A stretch of DNA of 59,960 nucleotides from Rhodospirillaceae bacterium bin65 (GCA_002238725.1 MPMX01000024.1:1-59960), one strand, 5' to 3'; positions 27,493 to 35,559 are shown, counted from the first letter of the stretch. Numbers and translations are program-made. Notes: generated by a model not told the origin, from the letters alone.

Positions 27493-27909
27493 ATGAGTGT
27501 TTCGAAAGATGCGGCACTGGATTTCTACCACGCCTGCGAAGCCGGCAAGGGCTGGTCGGGCTGCGCCGAATTCTGTCATCCGGGCGCCGGGTTTTCGGCG
27601 CAGGCCGGCGCGCTTGCGGAAATGAAAACCCTCGAAGAATATTGCGACTGGATGGCGGGCGTCCTGACGATCATGCCGGATGCGAGCTACGATCTCAAAG
27701 CGGTCGGGGCGGACGAAGGGAACGGCAATGTCACGATCTTCGGCGTTTTTCGCGGAACGCACACCGCCGATGGCGGCCCGGTCCCGCCGACCGGAAAGAA
27801 GACCGAATCCGACTATGTCTACGTCGCCGACATGCGCGACGGCAAGATCGCCCACATGACCAAAATCTGGAACGACGGCTGGGCCTTCAACCAGCTTGGC
27901 TGGGCGTAG
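27493..27909 (+). CDS. SnoaL-like polyketide cyclase/nuclear transport factor 2 fold protein
   Basis: The 138-residue protein has the SnoaL/NTF2-like fold pattern: 'ALDFYHACEAGKGWSGCAEFCHPGAGFSAQAGALAEMKTLEEYCDWMAGVLTIMPDASYDLKAVG', then 'VTIFGVFRGTHTADGGPVPPTGKKTESDYVYVADMRDGKIAHMTKIWNDGWAFNQLGW'. GAGGGAGG precedes the ATG. Members bind small molecules or act as cyclases, isomerases or hydrolases; no substrate can be assigned. It is monocistronic and lies just outside the integrated element. Confidence 0.82.
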   Translation: MSVSKDAALDFYHACEAGKGWSGCAEFCHPGAGFSAQAGALAEMKTLEEYCDWMAGVLTIMPDASYDLKAVGADEGNGNVTIFGVFRGTHTADGGPVPPTGKKTESDYVYVADMRDGKIAHMTKIWNDGWAFNQLGWA

Positions 27910-28044
27910 CGGCTGTTCGGGCGGTTGAGTGCCGGATTTCGGATTGCGGGGCGGCGCATTAACCATTCGCAATTGACAGGAAGCGAAGGACTACCGCGCG
28001 GCATGCAGCGGCGAACCTGTCCTTCATTGCGTTATAGGATTTTC

Positions 28045-28089
28045 TGGAGGGCGATCGGGGACTCGAACCCCGGACCCGCTGATTAAGAG
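28045..28089 (-). other. attL: 3' half of a tRNA-Lys gene (host side of integrated element)
   Basis: Read on the minus strand, this is the 3' half of a tRNA from the anticodon loop on: CTCTTAATCAGC, variable loop, a T-arm with a CGGGG/CCCCG stem, ATCGCCC, T, CCA. It matches the tRNA-Lys at 38770-38845 except in the variable loop and T-stem, where the changes keep pairing. GCTGATTAAGAG (28078-28089) is identical to 38803-38814 and is the likely crossover core. The integrase starts 165 bases away. Confidence 0.85.
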
Positions 28090-28221
28090 ACTTGCCGAAC
28101 GGCATTGCCGAGAATTGCCCGGCCCTGCGCTTCCATTCCCTAACATATTGATATTGCACGGGAAAACCCGCCTGTTTCTTTGCGCTTGTTTGCGCCGTGT
28201 TGCGCTCTTATATTGGTCGAG

Positions 28222-28242
28222 TGGTGACAAATTGGTGACAAA
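28222..28242 (+). repeat. Left terminal direct repeat (putative integrase arm site)
   Basis: Two tandem copies of TGGTGACAAA separated by a T form a 21-base block identical to 38681-38701 at the other end of the element. It lies 11 bases before the integrase ATG. Paired arm-type sites near both att sites are usual for tyrosine recombinases; a role as excisionase or operator site is also possible. Confidence 0.75.
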
Positions 28243-28253
28243 CGGCCGAAACG

Positions 28254-29468
28254 ATGCTGACAGAGAAACGGATTCGCGACGCCAAATCGACCGGGAAAAC
28301 CCGCGTGATTTGGGATGGACAGGTCAAGGGCCTGGGCCTTCGGATATCGGAGAAAGGCACGAAAGCCTTTGTCCTCGACTATCGCGATGCAGGCGGACGG
28401 AAGCGCCGGGCGACGCTGGCACGCGCCGGGCAGATATCCCTTGCCGAAGCGCGGGACAAGGCGAAGCGCGAACTAATCTCGATTCGCGAGGGCGAGGCCG
28501 GGCCGCTGGTACGCCGCCAAGAGGCGAAAGCCGCCCCGACATTTGCCGAACTGTGGGAGCGGTTCGATAAGGAATTCGCGCCGGAGCGGATCAAGCTAGG
28601 CCGGATGGCCGAGTCGACGCTGAAGGACTATCGCAAGCAGGCGCGGCGCTACCTGCTTCCCGCGTTCGGCCAGCGACGGGTTGTCGACCTGTGCCGCGCG
28701 GATGTTGAGCGGTTGGCGTCAAGCATGGTCGAGACGCCTTCGCAGCGCAACCGGACGCTGGCGCTCGCCAGCCGCCTTTTCACTCTTGCCGAGCATTGGG
28801 AATGGCGCTCGCAACATACGAACCCGGTTCGGGGCGTCATGCGCGCCCGTGAAGAAGCGCGCGACCGCACGTTGTCCGGTGCGGAACTGGCGTCAATCGG
28901 CGAGGCGCTGGAATCGCTGGCAGGCACATATCCCGCGCCGGTCGCCGCGATTCGCCTATGCGCCATGTCGGGAATGCGGATCGGCGAGGCGCTGGCAATC
29001 CGCTGGCAGGATATCGACTTCGAGGCGGGCCGCGTGACCCTGCCCAAGACAAAGGCCGGTCGGCAGGTTCGCGCAATCCCGCGCGTCGCCGTCGCGATGC
29101 TTGCCAGCCTGCCGCGTGTCAACGGCAGCGAATGGGCATTCAGCGGGACTCGCCGCGCGGCTGTTGGCTACCGTCACGCGCGGGACGTGTTTGCCAAGGC
29201 GTGCGAGCGGGCAGGCGTCGAGGGCGTGACCCTGCACGATCTTCGCCGAACCGTGGCCACGAATGCCGCCGCGTCGGGAGTGGGCCTGACAGTGCTTCGG
29301 GATGTTCTAGGCCACCGGACGACCGCGATGGCGTCCAGATATGCCCGCATGGCCGACTCGGCCGTTGCCGCCGCTGTAGAGGCCACGGGCGGCGCGATAG
29401 CGGGCGCGATGGGCGTGAGTGCGCCGGTTGCCGACCTTGAAGCCGAACGGGCGCGCCGCCGTGGCTAA
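28254..29468 (+). CDS. int: Tyrosine recombinase/integrase of the element
   Basis: The 404-residue integrase has an N-terminal DUF4102-like arm-binding domain ('LTEKRIRDAKSTGKTRVIWDGQVKGLGLRISEKGTKAFVLDYRDAGGRKRRATLARAG'), a core-binding SAM-like domain (about residues 95-200) and a catalytic domain. Catalytic residues are Arg242 (SGMRIGEAL), His328 and Arg331 (LHDLRRT), His354 (LGHRTT) and the nucleophile Tyr363 (SRYARM). P4-type integrases of this kind target tRNA genes, which fits the tRNA-Lys ends. It sits next to attL and reads into the element. GTG of the next ORF overlaps its stop. Confidence 0.94.
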   Translation: MLTEKRIRDAKSTGKTRVIWDGQVKGLGLRISEKGTKAFVLDYRDAGGRKRRATLARAGQISLAEARDKAKRELISIREGEAGPLVRRQEAKAAPTFAELWERFDKEFAPERIKLGRMAESTLKDYRKQARRYLLPAFGQRRVVDLCRADVERLASSMVETPSQRNRTLALASRLFTLAEHWEWRSQHTNPVRGVMRAREEARDRTLSGAELASIGEALESLAGTYPAPVAAIRLCAMSGMRIGEALAIRWQDIDFEAGRVTLPKTKAGRQVRAIPRVAVAMLASLPRVNGSEWAFSGTRRAAVGYRHARDVFAKACERAGVEGVTLHDLRRTVATNAAASGVGLTVLRDVLGHRTTAMASRYARMADSAVAAAVEATGGAIAGAMGVSAPVADLEAERARRRG

Positions 29469-29802
29469 TCGCGTCCGCTTTGCCGAACGCGACCGGGCCA
29501 TATTCGAGGAAATGGCGGACCTCGTGGCGGCTGGTGTGCGGGGCCGCCCCGCCGGTGAGGCCGCCGGGTTGAGTACAAGCCCCCCGCCAATATCGGCGGC
29601 GGCGGTTTCGTCGATCTACTACAAGGCGAAAAAGCACGTCCGCGCCGAAACGCACCAGACGCCGCAATGGATAATCGAGGTGCAAAAACTGGCGCTGGAA
29701 ACGCTGAAAGCACCGTCTTATATGCCGCCGCGCGAGCAGGTAATGGCGGCGATAATCCGGGCGCAGACCGACCCGCCTTTCCCGTTCCGCCGCTCCGAAT
29801 AG
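29461..29802 (+). CDS. Hypothetical protein of the element, following int
   Basis: The GTG start overlaps the integrase stop, giving 113 residues ('ANRVRFAERDRAIFEEMADLVAAGVRGRPAGEAAGL...'). The sequence is basic and partly helical, with 'AAVSSIYYKAKKHVRAETHQTPQWIIEVQKLALETLKAP' in the middle. No family is recognised. Coupling to int suggests a role in recombination or its control, but that is inference. It ends at the three TCAAACAATAA repeats. Confidence 0.6.
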   Translation: MANRVRFAERDRAIFEEMADLVAAGVRGRPAGEAAGLSTSPPPISAAAVSSIYYKAKKHVRAETHQTPQWIIEVQKLALETLKAPSYMPPREQVMAAIIRAQTDPPFPFRRSE

Positions 29803-29835
29803 TCAAACAATAATCAAACAATAATCAAACAGCAA
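29803..29835 (+). repeat. Three tandem 11-bp iterons TCAAACAATAA
   Basis: Perfect copies lie at 29803 and 29814, and a third with two changes (TCAAACAGCAA) at 29825. They are spaced exactly one helical turn apart, are AT-rich in GC-rich surroundings, and lie 52 bases before the AlpA-like gene. They look like protein-binding sites: an AlpA/excisionase operator, or part of an origin. Confidence 0.8.
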
Positions 29836-29887
29836 TCGCCTGCAACGGGTGATAAATAGATGCCCTTCGATCAAACCGGAGGGCAAG

Positions 29888-30133
29888 ATGTTCGATCCTG
29901 AAAAGCTGTACCTGAGCGACGATCCGGCGCTCGACATTCTCGGCAAGCCGCAGACCCGCGCGCACTGGCGCTCCGAAGGCGTCGGCCCGCCCTATGTCAA
30001 ATTCGGCGGCCGTGTCGCCTATCGAGGGCGCGACCTCAACGAGTGGGTCGAGTCGCAGGTAGTGCGGACAGACCAGACCCGCCCGCGGCGCTCCCATACG
30101 CGGAAGCCTGCCGAAGCCCGCCCGGCTGCGTGA
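29888..30133 (+). CDS. AlpA-like/MerR-type winged-helix regulator (possible excisionase)
   Basis: The 81-residue protein has the helix-turn-helix_17/AlpA-like pattern 'LGKPQTRAHWRSEGVGPPYVKFGGRVAYRGRDLNEWVES', in which the 'GPPYVKFGGRVAYR..DL..W' wing is characteristic. It is followed by a basic tail. GGAGGG precedes the ATG. In P4-like elements and PICIs, AlpA proteins activate excision and replication genes; this one probably switches on the element (family inference). A GC-rich hairpin follows the gene. Confidence 0.85.
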   Translation: MFDPEKLYLSDDPALDILGKPQTRAHWRSEGVGPPYVKFGGRVAYRGRDLNEWVESQVVRTDQTRPRRSHTRKPAEARPAA

Positions 30134-30145
30134 CCTCCAAACGAA

Positions 30146-30175
30146 AGCGCCCGCGGTCGATGACCCGCGGGCGCT
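30146..30175 (+). terminator. Hairpin after the AlpA-like gene
   Basis: A perfect 11-bp stem (AGCGCCCGCGG / CCGCGGGCGCT) with an 8-base loop follows the alpA stop by 12 bases. The downstream run is CTCACTTT, not a strict U-tract, so it could be a weak terminator or an RNA-stabilising hairpin between the regulatory and replication genes. Confidence 0.6.
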
Positions 30176-30219
30176 CTCACTTTCCGAGGCCGTAACCACT
30201 TTCAGGGAGCGGAAACAGC

Positions 30220-30636
30220 ATGGCTCACATAGCATTTACCGAGTGGCAGGGCAAGGCCGCGGCGCTCCGGCTCAAACGATCCGGCGGCGAACTGAAAGGG
30301 CCGTGTCCAGCCTGTGGCGGCAAGGATCGGTTCAGCGTCAAGAAGGGCCGCGACGGCCGGGCGCTGATCTACTGTCGCCACTGTGATCCGGGCCAGCGCA
30401 ACCCGGACGCCTTCAAGAAGATCATGGAAGCGGCGGGCTTCGACCTCGACCCGGCTGCACCTCGCCGCCCGCCCAAGCCGAGCAAGCCCGTCCGCCGGAT
30501 CGTCCCGGCGAACGATGAACCGGCGGCGTACACGGCGCAGATGGAAGCCCTGCGGCTGCACACCTCCAAGGGAACCGCGAAGGCGGCCGATAGCCCGTTC
30601 CGTCATCCTGCCGTGAGGAAAGCGGACGATGGATGA
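30220..30636 (+). CDS. Primase-type CHC2 zinc-finger protein
   Basis: The 138-residue protein is essentially a primase zinc-binding domain: 'LKGPCPACGGKDRFSVKKGRDGRALIYCRHC' supplies two CxxC pairs typical of phage P4/toprim-type primases (CPxCGGkdRF). The TOPRIM catalytic region of full primases is absent, so it may act with the helicase encoded next, whose start lies 8 bases inside this gene. CAGGGAGCGG precedes the ATG. It is probably part of the element's own replication module. Confidence 0.82.
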   Translation: MAHIAFTEWQGKAAALRLKRSGGELKGPCPACGGKDRFSVKKGRDGRALIYCRHCDPGQRNPDAFKKIMEAAGFDLDPAAPRRPPKPSKPVRRIVPANDEPAAYTAQMEALRLHTSKGTAKAADSPFRHPAVRKADDG

Positions 30637-31669
30637 CGACTGGATCGTTGACCCTGATGTGATCGAGCCGAGCCCGCTCGACCGGGCCTTCCCGCCGGTC
30701 GCCGATGACTTTTGGCGGGAACCTGGCCCGGCGATAGAGTGGACGGTGAAGGGATGGCTTCAGGCGCACCGCATAGGGATGCTGACAGGCAAGGGCGGGA
30801 CCGGGAAGACGAAGCTGGCCGTCATGCTCGCCGCGGCCGTGGCGGCCGGAATCCCGGAATGGCTGCCCGGTGGCCCGGCCTTGGGCCGCACCGGACAAGG
30901 CGTCGTCGTCTTCGCCAGCTGGGAGAACACGCGGGACGAAATTCGCCACATGCTTTGCGACTGGCCGGCGGCGGCAAGCGGCGACCGCAGGGATACCCTG
31001 CCGGACCTCTTGGGCGACCGGCTCCGGTTTCGTAACCTCGCCGGTTTCGGCCCCCTATGGGCGGCCGAAACGCAGCGGCCCGGAAAGACCGACCTTGGCG
31101 GGCGCCTGCGGGACGATGCCGCCGACTCCGACCTCCTGATCCTCGACCCGCTCGCCGCCGCCTATGCGGACAACGAGAACGACCGCGCCAAGGTCCGGGC
31201 CTTCATGTCCGATTGGGCCGGATGGGCAGCCGAGGCGGAAACGACGATCCTGTTGCTTGCCCATCCGAGCAAATCGGACTCGGAATTCAGCGGCTCGACC
31301 GACTGGTATGCGGCAAGCCGGAGCGTTTGGACGATGGGCATGGACGGCGACGACGACCGGACGAAACTGGAATGCGTCAAGGTCAACGCCGCCCCGCGGC
31401 CCAAGCCCCTGCGGCTCGATAACTGGCAATGGTGGCAAGCGACCTCGACCGACGCACCGGACGAAACACTGGCCGACAGGATCATCTCGACCCTTGCAAA
31501 ATCGGGCGAGCCGATATCGAGCAAACAGCTAGAGGACGAAACAACTGGCAACCGCGAAGACATCAGGCGCGAAGCCGTCCGGCTCGCCGAAGAGGGCCGG
31601 ATCGTTCGCAAAAAACAGGGGCAGGCATGGAAGCATTCACTCGCCGATGCAACCTCGCCCTGCGACTAG
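30629..31669 (+). CDS. RepA-like AAA ATPase/replicative helicase
   Basis: The 346-residue protein is a RecA/DnaB-type ATPase of the RepA/AAA_25 group: Walker A 'GKGGTGKTK' (residues 54-62), Walker B 'LLILDPLAA' with Asp173, and the following sensor region 'ETTILLLAHPSKS', then 'GSTDWYAASRSVWTM'. A C-terminal winged-helix-like part ('LADRIISTLAKSGEPISSKQLEDETTGNREDIRREAVRLAEEGRIVRKK') could bind DNA. It overlaps the primase zinc-finger gene and is followed at once by the repeat cluster that may be its origin. Confidence 0.87.
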   Translation: MDDDWIVDPDVIEPSPLDRAFPPVADDFWREPGPAIEWTVKGWLQAHRIGMLTGKGGTGKTKLAVMLAAAVAAGIPEWLPGGPALGRTGQGVVVFASWENTRDEIRHMLCDWPAAASGDRRDTLPDLLGDRLRFRNLAGFGPLWAAETQRPGKTDLGGRLRDDAADSDLLILDPLAAAYADNENDRAKVRAFMSDWAGWAAEAETTILLLAHPSKSDSEFSGSTDWYAASRSVWTMGMDGDDDRTKLECVKVNAAPRPKPLRLDNWQWWQATSTDAPDETLADRIISTLAKSGEPISSKQLEDETTGNREDIRREAVRLAEEGRIVRKKQGQAWKHSLADATSPCD

Positions 31670-31797
31670 GGCGAGGTGGGCGAGGTAGGCTAAAATCCCG
31701 GCTCCGATAACCTCGCCCTGAGTGTCCCCCCCCTACGAAGTAGGGGGGACACGGGGGCGAGGTGGCCAAGCGGAGCGCGCCCCGGCTGGGGGCGAGG
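31653..31797. other. Candidate replication origin: six GGGCGAGG boxes and a nested palindrome
   Basis: GGGCGAGG occurs at 31669, 31678, 31755 and 31790, and its inverse CCTCGCCC at 31653 and 31711, all within 145 bases. The boxes at 31711 and 31755 enclose a strong inner hairpin (GTGTCCCCCC..TAC-GAA-GTAGGGGGGACAC). An AT-richer stretch (TAAAATCCCG...GATAA) lies between boxes. In PICIs the origin lies next to the replication genes; this region follows the helicase stop directly. A terminator/attenuator is an alternative. Confidence 0.62.
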
Positions 31798-31815
31798 TAG
31801 ACGAAAGGATCGAAG

Positions 31816-32208
31816 ATGACCGACACACTGGAAAGAATCGCCGTAGCTTTGGAAGCCATTGCCGAAAGCATGAACAAAGAGGCCGCGGACCCTGCGGAGA
31901 ACTGGTGCACGGCCACGACGCAAGAGGGCCGTCGCTGTGTTGGTCTGGCGGCGAAAGACGGCCTCTGCCGGACGCACTGGCGGCTTGCCCGCACTCGACC
32001 GATGACCGACGCAATGATCGAACTGGTGTTCCAAATCATCGGAGGGCGAACGCTGCGCGTCGACGAGATTGAACTGGAAAGTGGCATGTCCAGACCGGCC
32101 GTGAATCTGGCGCTGAAGGAACTGATAGCTGCGGGCAGCACCGTCCGCTTGGGCAGCGGCAAGCCCGGCGACCCGTTCCGCTACACCGCGCCGCCTGCCG
32201 ACGAATGA
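31816..32208 (+). CDS. Zinc-finger plus winged-helix protein (candidate small terminase or regulator)
   Basis: The 130-residue protein has an N-terminal amphipathic helix ('TLERIAVALEAIAESMNKEA'), a short Cys/His cluster ('WCTATTQEGRRCVGLAAKDGLCRTHW') that could hold zinc, and a C-terminal winged-helix ('RTLRVDEIELESGMSRPAVNLALKELIAAGSTVRLGSGKPGDPFRYT'). AAAGGA precedes the ATG. It lies directly between the candidate origin and the large terminase, where a small terminase would usually be found; it could equally be a transcription regulator. No family is named with confidence. Confidence 0.65.
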   Translation: MTDTLERIAVALEAIAESMNKEAADPAENWCTATTQEGRRCVGLAAKDGLCRTHWRLARTRPMTDAMIELVFQIIGGRTLRVDEIELESGMSRPAVNLALKELIAAGSTVRLGSGKPGDPFRYTAPPADE

Positions 32209-32316
32209 CCGGGCAGACACCCCCCCTTATGGCACCGCGCAAATCCGTGTTGGTGCCGTACACCGTGCGCCCCCCCTTTGTGTGTTCGATCATCGTAAAC
32301 CGGAGAAAGTGACCCC

Positions 32317-33903
32317 GTGCCTGCATACCGTGATCGCGAAGCCAGACGGCTCTACATGCGAGCCTATCGCGCCCGGAAAAAAGCCGAGCGGGAAGCCGCT
32401 GCGGCTGCGCAGGTCGAAGCCGAGCGCGAACCGCCGGCCGATCCGGTCGGGGCGCTGGCAGAATGGGCGGCGGCAACCCTGAAGGTTCCGGCCGGTCATC
32501 CGATGGCGGGCCGGCCGATGGCGCTGCCGGATTTTGCCGAGCGGTTCCTTCGGGACGGATGGGGCGCGCATGAAAGCGCGCTGTGTGTTGCCCGGAAGAA
32601 CGCCAAGAGCGCGGTTTGCGCCGTCCTGGCACTCGGCCATCTGTGCGGCCCGCTCCGGGCGCCGGGCTGGCGCGGGGCGGTTGCGAGCATATCGAAAGAA
32701 AAAGCGGCGGAATTGCGAGGGCAGGTTGCGGCGATTTCCGAAGCGTCGGGGCTGCCGGTGAAGGTCCGGCGCTCGCCGTATCCGGGCGTCATCCTGTCGA
32801 ACTCCGGCACGCTCGAAACCCTGTCTGCCGACCGGACGGCCGGTCATGCTTCATCGTTCGACCTCGTGATTGTGGACGAAACCGGCCTGATGCCGGAGCG
32901 GGCCCGGGAACTGCTGGCGGGCCTGCGGTCGAGCGTATCGGCGAAGGCGGGCAGGATCGTCCATATCAGCATCCGGGGCGATTCTCCGCTCTTTGCCGAG
33001 ATACTGGAAAACCCGGCGACCGTGGCGCACGTCCACGCGGCGCCAGCCGACGCTCAGATAGACGACCGGGCCGCATGGGCGGCGGCGAATCCGGGCTTGG
33101 GCAGCATCAAGCAGACCTCCTACATGGAAGCCGAGTGCGAGCGGATTCGCGGCGTGCCTTCGGATGAGCCGTCATTCCGGGCCTTCGATCTGAATCAGCC
33201 GCTCAATCCGGCTGCGCAGATGATCTTCTCGCCGGACGATCTGCGGGCCTGTTTCGTGGCGGAACCGCCGCCGCGCTCCGGTGACTGCTTTCTCGGTCTG
33301 GACTTCGGCGAGGCGACATCAGCGACGGCCGCGGCTGCAATCTGGCCGGCGACCGGCCGGATGGAAACATGGATGGGCTTCGGCGAGGTTCCGCCCATCC
33401 GGGACCGGCAGCGCCGGGACTCCGCGCCCTATGAGGCCATGGTGAAGCGCGGCGAGCTCCGCCTGTATCCGGGCCGTGTCGTCCGGCCCGAAGCGTTCTT
33501 GACCGATCTTGCGGCGGACCTGGTAGGCTGCCGGATCGCCGGGGCGGCAGCGGACTCCTACAAGGATTCCGAATCGCTCGACTTTCTCGACCGCTCCGGC
33601 CTGCAATGGCCGGTCAAGTTTCGTCGCGTCGGGGCGGGCAAGGACGGCGGGCGCGACGTGCGGGGCCTGCAGCGGCTGGTCTTGCTGAAGCGGCTGCACA
33701 TGGTCGAGAACCTGTCATTCGTGACGGCGATTGCGAAAAGCACGATCCGGCGCGACGGCAACGGCAATCCGGGGCTCGACAAGGCCAATTCCCGCGGTCG
33801 GATCGACGTTCTCAGCGCCGCGGTCATCGCCGCCGGGCTTGCCGAGCCGCACTTCGACCGGGTTCGGCGCCCGCGCTGGCGCTACGGCGGGCTTGCCGGA
33901 TGA
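32317..33903 (+). CDS. terL: Phage terminase large subunit
   Basis: The 528-residue protein (GTG start after CGGAGAAAG) has an N-terminal ATPase with Walker A-like 'ARKNAKS' (residues 92-98) and Walker B 'VIVDE' (184-188), and a C-terminal nuclease with Asp329 in 'GLDFGEATSATAA', Asp in 'AADSYKDSESLDF' and Asp in 'SRGRIDVLSAAVIAAG'. This is the DNA-packaging motor of tailed phages; having its own terminase lets the element package itself. A related fragment lies at 58418-58525. Its stop overlaps the HNH gene start. Confidence 0.92.
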   Translation: MPAYRDREARRLYMRAYRARKKAEREAAAAAQVEAEREPPADPVGALAEWAAATLKVPAGHPMAGRPMALPDFAERFLRDGWGAHESALCVARKNAKSAVCAVLALGHLCGPLRAPGWRGAVASISKEKAAELRGQVAAISEASGLPVKVRRSPYPGVILSNSGTLETLSADRTAGHASSFDLVIVDETGLMPERARELLAGLRSSVSAKAGRIVHISIRGDSPLFAEILENPATVAHVHAAPADAQIDDRAAWAAANPGLGSIKQTSYMEAECERIRGVPSDEPSFRAFDLNQPLNPAAQMIFSPDDLRACFVAEPPPRSGDCFLGLDFGEATSATAAAAIWPATGRMETWMGFGEVPPIRDRQRRDSAPYEAMVKRGELRLYPGRVVRPEAFLTDLAADLVGCRIAGAAADSYKDSESLDFLDRSGLQWPVKFRRVGAGKDGGRDVRGLQRLVLLKRLHMVENLSFVTAIAKSTIRRDGNGNPGLDKANSRGRIDVLSAAVIAAGLAEPHFDRVRRPRWRYGGLAG

Positions 33904-34178
33904 GCCGCCGTCACCATGCGCTCAGCGGGCCGATATGGGCGGCGACGCGCCGGGCCGTGTTTCGTCGGGACGGCTGGCGCTGCACGTCCTGCGGTCGAGC
34001 CGGAAGACTCGAGGCGCACCATGAACCGCCGCTGGTCGAGGGCGCGGACCCTTACGACCTCGCCGGGATCGTGACGCTGTGCCGGACCTGCCATATCGAG
34101 CGCCACCGGGGCGATGCCGAAACGCCGGGCCGGGCAGAATGGCGTAAATTGGTCGAGGAACTGGCCGGGAGCGATTGA
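33900..34178 (+). CDS. HNH endonuclease
   Basis: The 92-residue protein starts at ATGA overlapping the terminase stop. It has the zinc-bearing HNH fold: 'CTSCGRAGRLEAHHEPPL...DLAGIVTLCRTCHIERH', with CxxC pairs at both ends, HH as the catalytic pair and a late His. Small HNH proteins beside terminases are required for packaging cleavage in several cos-type phages and in cf-PICIs (established for the families). It is therefore a probable member of the packaging complex. Confidence 0.9.
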   Translation: MSRRHHALSGPIWAATRRAVFRRDGWRCTSCGRAGRLEAHHEPPLVEGADPYDLAGIVTLCRTCHIERHRGDAETPGRAEWRKLVEELAGSD

Positions 34179-34197
34179 TTTTCTCAATATTTGGTGC

Positions 34198-34222
34198 CAT
34201 GTTGGGACAGAATCCCAACATG
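34198..34222 (+). promoter_or_regulatory. Perfect inverted repeat just upstream of the capsid gene
   Basis: CATGTTGGGA and TCCCAACATG form a perfect 10-bp stem with a CAGAA loop, 12 bases before the capsid GTG at 34234. No U-tract follows. It could be an operator for a dimeric regulator or an mRNA hairpin that sets capsid expression apart from the upstream genes. Confidence 0.7.
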
Positions 34223-34233
34223 AGGGCCTGACC

Positions 34234-35553
34234 GTGACCAAAGCACAGAAGCGACTCAAGGAATTGCGGGAGCGCCAGTCGAAAGAGCGGCAGAAAATGG
34301 CCGAATTCGGCCTGGCCGATTCGCTGAGCGACGAACAGCGCACGGAACTGGACGGAATCGAGTCCGGCACTCCCGATCTTGAGCGCCAGATTCGGGCCGC
34401 CCAGGTCGCGGTCGACGCAGAGGAATCCGAACAGCGCACCGAAACCCGGACGGCCGAACCGGATACGGAAATGCGGGAGAGGATCGAACTGCGGTCGAAG
34501 GCGACGCTGACACGATTCATCACGGCCGCGTTGTCCGGCCGAATGGTCGACGGCGCCGAAGCCGAACTCCGCGCCGCCGCTGCCGAGGGCGCGCCCGATT
34601 ATCCGGCCGATGGGATTCCGCTCGAACTGTGGGACGTGCCGGAAGCCCGCACCGAACAGCGCGTCGATGCCCCGACCGGCACGCCTGACTCGGTCGGAGT
34701 CAATCTCGACCCCATCCGGCCGATGATCTTCGCGAACTCGATTGCGCCGCGGCTCAATATCGCCATGCCGAGAGTCCGGTCAGGAACCTTCGCCACGGCG
34801 ACCATTAACCGGGCGCTGAGCGCCGGGGCGCGGGAGAAGGGCGCCGAACAGAATTCGACGGCCGCCGCGTTCGCAGTCTCGACCGCGACTCCCAAATCGG
34901 TTTCGGCCCGTATGTCGATTCGGATCGAAGATGTTGCCGCCGTTGGCGTTGGCAATTTCGAGTCGGCACTCCGGGAGAACCTGTCGATGGCGCTTTCCGA
35001 CGAACTCGACCGGCAGGTAATTTCCGGCGACGGCGCCGCACCGAACCTTGCCGGAATTCTGCATCGGCTGGACGACCCGACCGCTCCTATGGCGATTCCC
35101 GACTTCGACGCCTTCGTAGCGGCCTTCGCGGACGGTATCGAAGGGCTGTGGGCTTCGACCATGAAGGACGTTGCGATTGTCGCCGGCCCGGCGACTTACA
35201 AGCTGAGCGCCCGGACCTTCAGGGACCGGGTTATCGACGAGGCGAACAAGGGCGCGGCCAGTCTCGGCGACACCAGTTTCGCGGACTATGCGATGGCGAA
35301 ATTCGGCGGCTGGTGGACGAACAAGCGGATGCCGGACCCGGCCGGCAACGACCAGCAAGCCATCCTGCACCGGAAGGGCCGCATGGGCGTGCGGACGGCG
35401 GTTTGCCCGCACTGGAACGTCATCAGCATTGATGACATCTATTCCGGTTCCGGGCGTGGCGAGCGGTTTTTCACGATGCACGTTCTGCTTGGCGACGTGA
35501 TCCTTACGCAGCCGGACGCCTACGCTCAGGTCGCGTTCAAGGTCGCCGCCTGA
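34234..35553 (+). CDS. HK97-fold major capsid protein
   Basis: About 439 residues from the GTG at 34234. The first part is an alpha-helical, charged delta/scaffold-like domain ('VTKAQKRLKELRERQSKERQKMAEFGLADSLSDEQRTELDGIESG'), which the protease encoded next would remove. The body has HK97-type segments: 'VGVNLDPIRPMIFANSIAPRLNIAMPRVRSGTFA', 'SARMSIRIEDVAAVGVGNFESALRENLSMALSDELDRQVISGDG', 'RKGRMGVRTAVCPHWNVISIDDIYSGSGRGERFFTMHVLLGDVIL'. It would form the satellite's own head. An inverted repeat lies just upstream. Confidence 0.85.
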   Translation: MTKAQKRLKELRERQSKERQKMAEFGLADSLSDEQRTELDGIESGTPDLERQIRAAQVAVDAEESEQRTETRTAEPDTEMRERIELRSKATLTRFITAALSGRMVDGAEAELRAAAAEGAPDYPADGIPLELWDVPEARTEQRVDAPTGTPDSVGVNLDPIRPMIFANSIAPRLNIAMPRVRSGTFATATINRALSAGAREKGAEQNSTAAAFAVSTATPKSVSARMSIRIEDVAAVGVGNFESALRENLSMALSDELDRQVISGDGAAPNLAGILHRLDDPTAPMAIPDFDAFVAAFADGIEGLWASTMKDVAIVAGPATYKLSARTFRDRVIDEANKGAASLGDTSFADYAMAKFGGWWTNKRMPDPAGNDQQAILHRKGRMGVRTAVCPHWNVISIDDIYSGSGRGERFFTMHVLLGDVILTQPDAYAQVAFKVAA

Positions 35554-35559
35554 CCCGCC

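Noticed and set aside
29549..29640. Possible CRISPR-like or tandem repeats in the element
   Set aside because: Only the three 11-bp iterons at 29803 repeat; no spacer-repeat pattern exists in the window.
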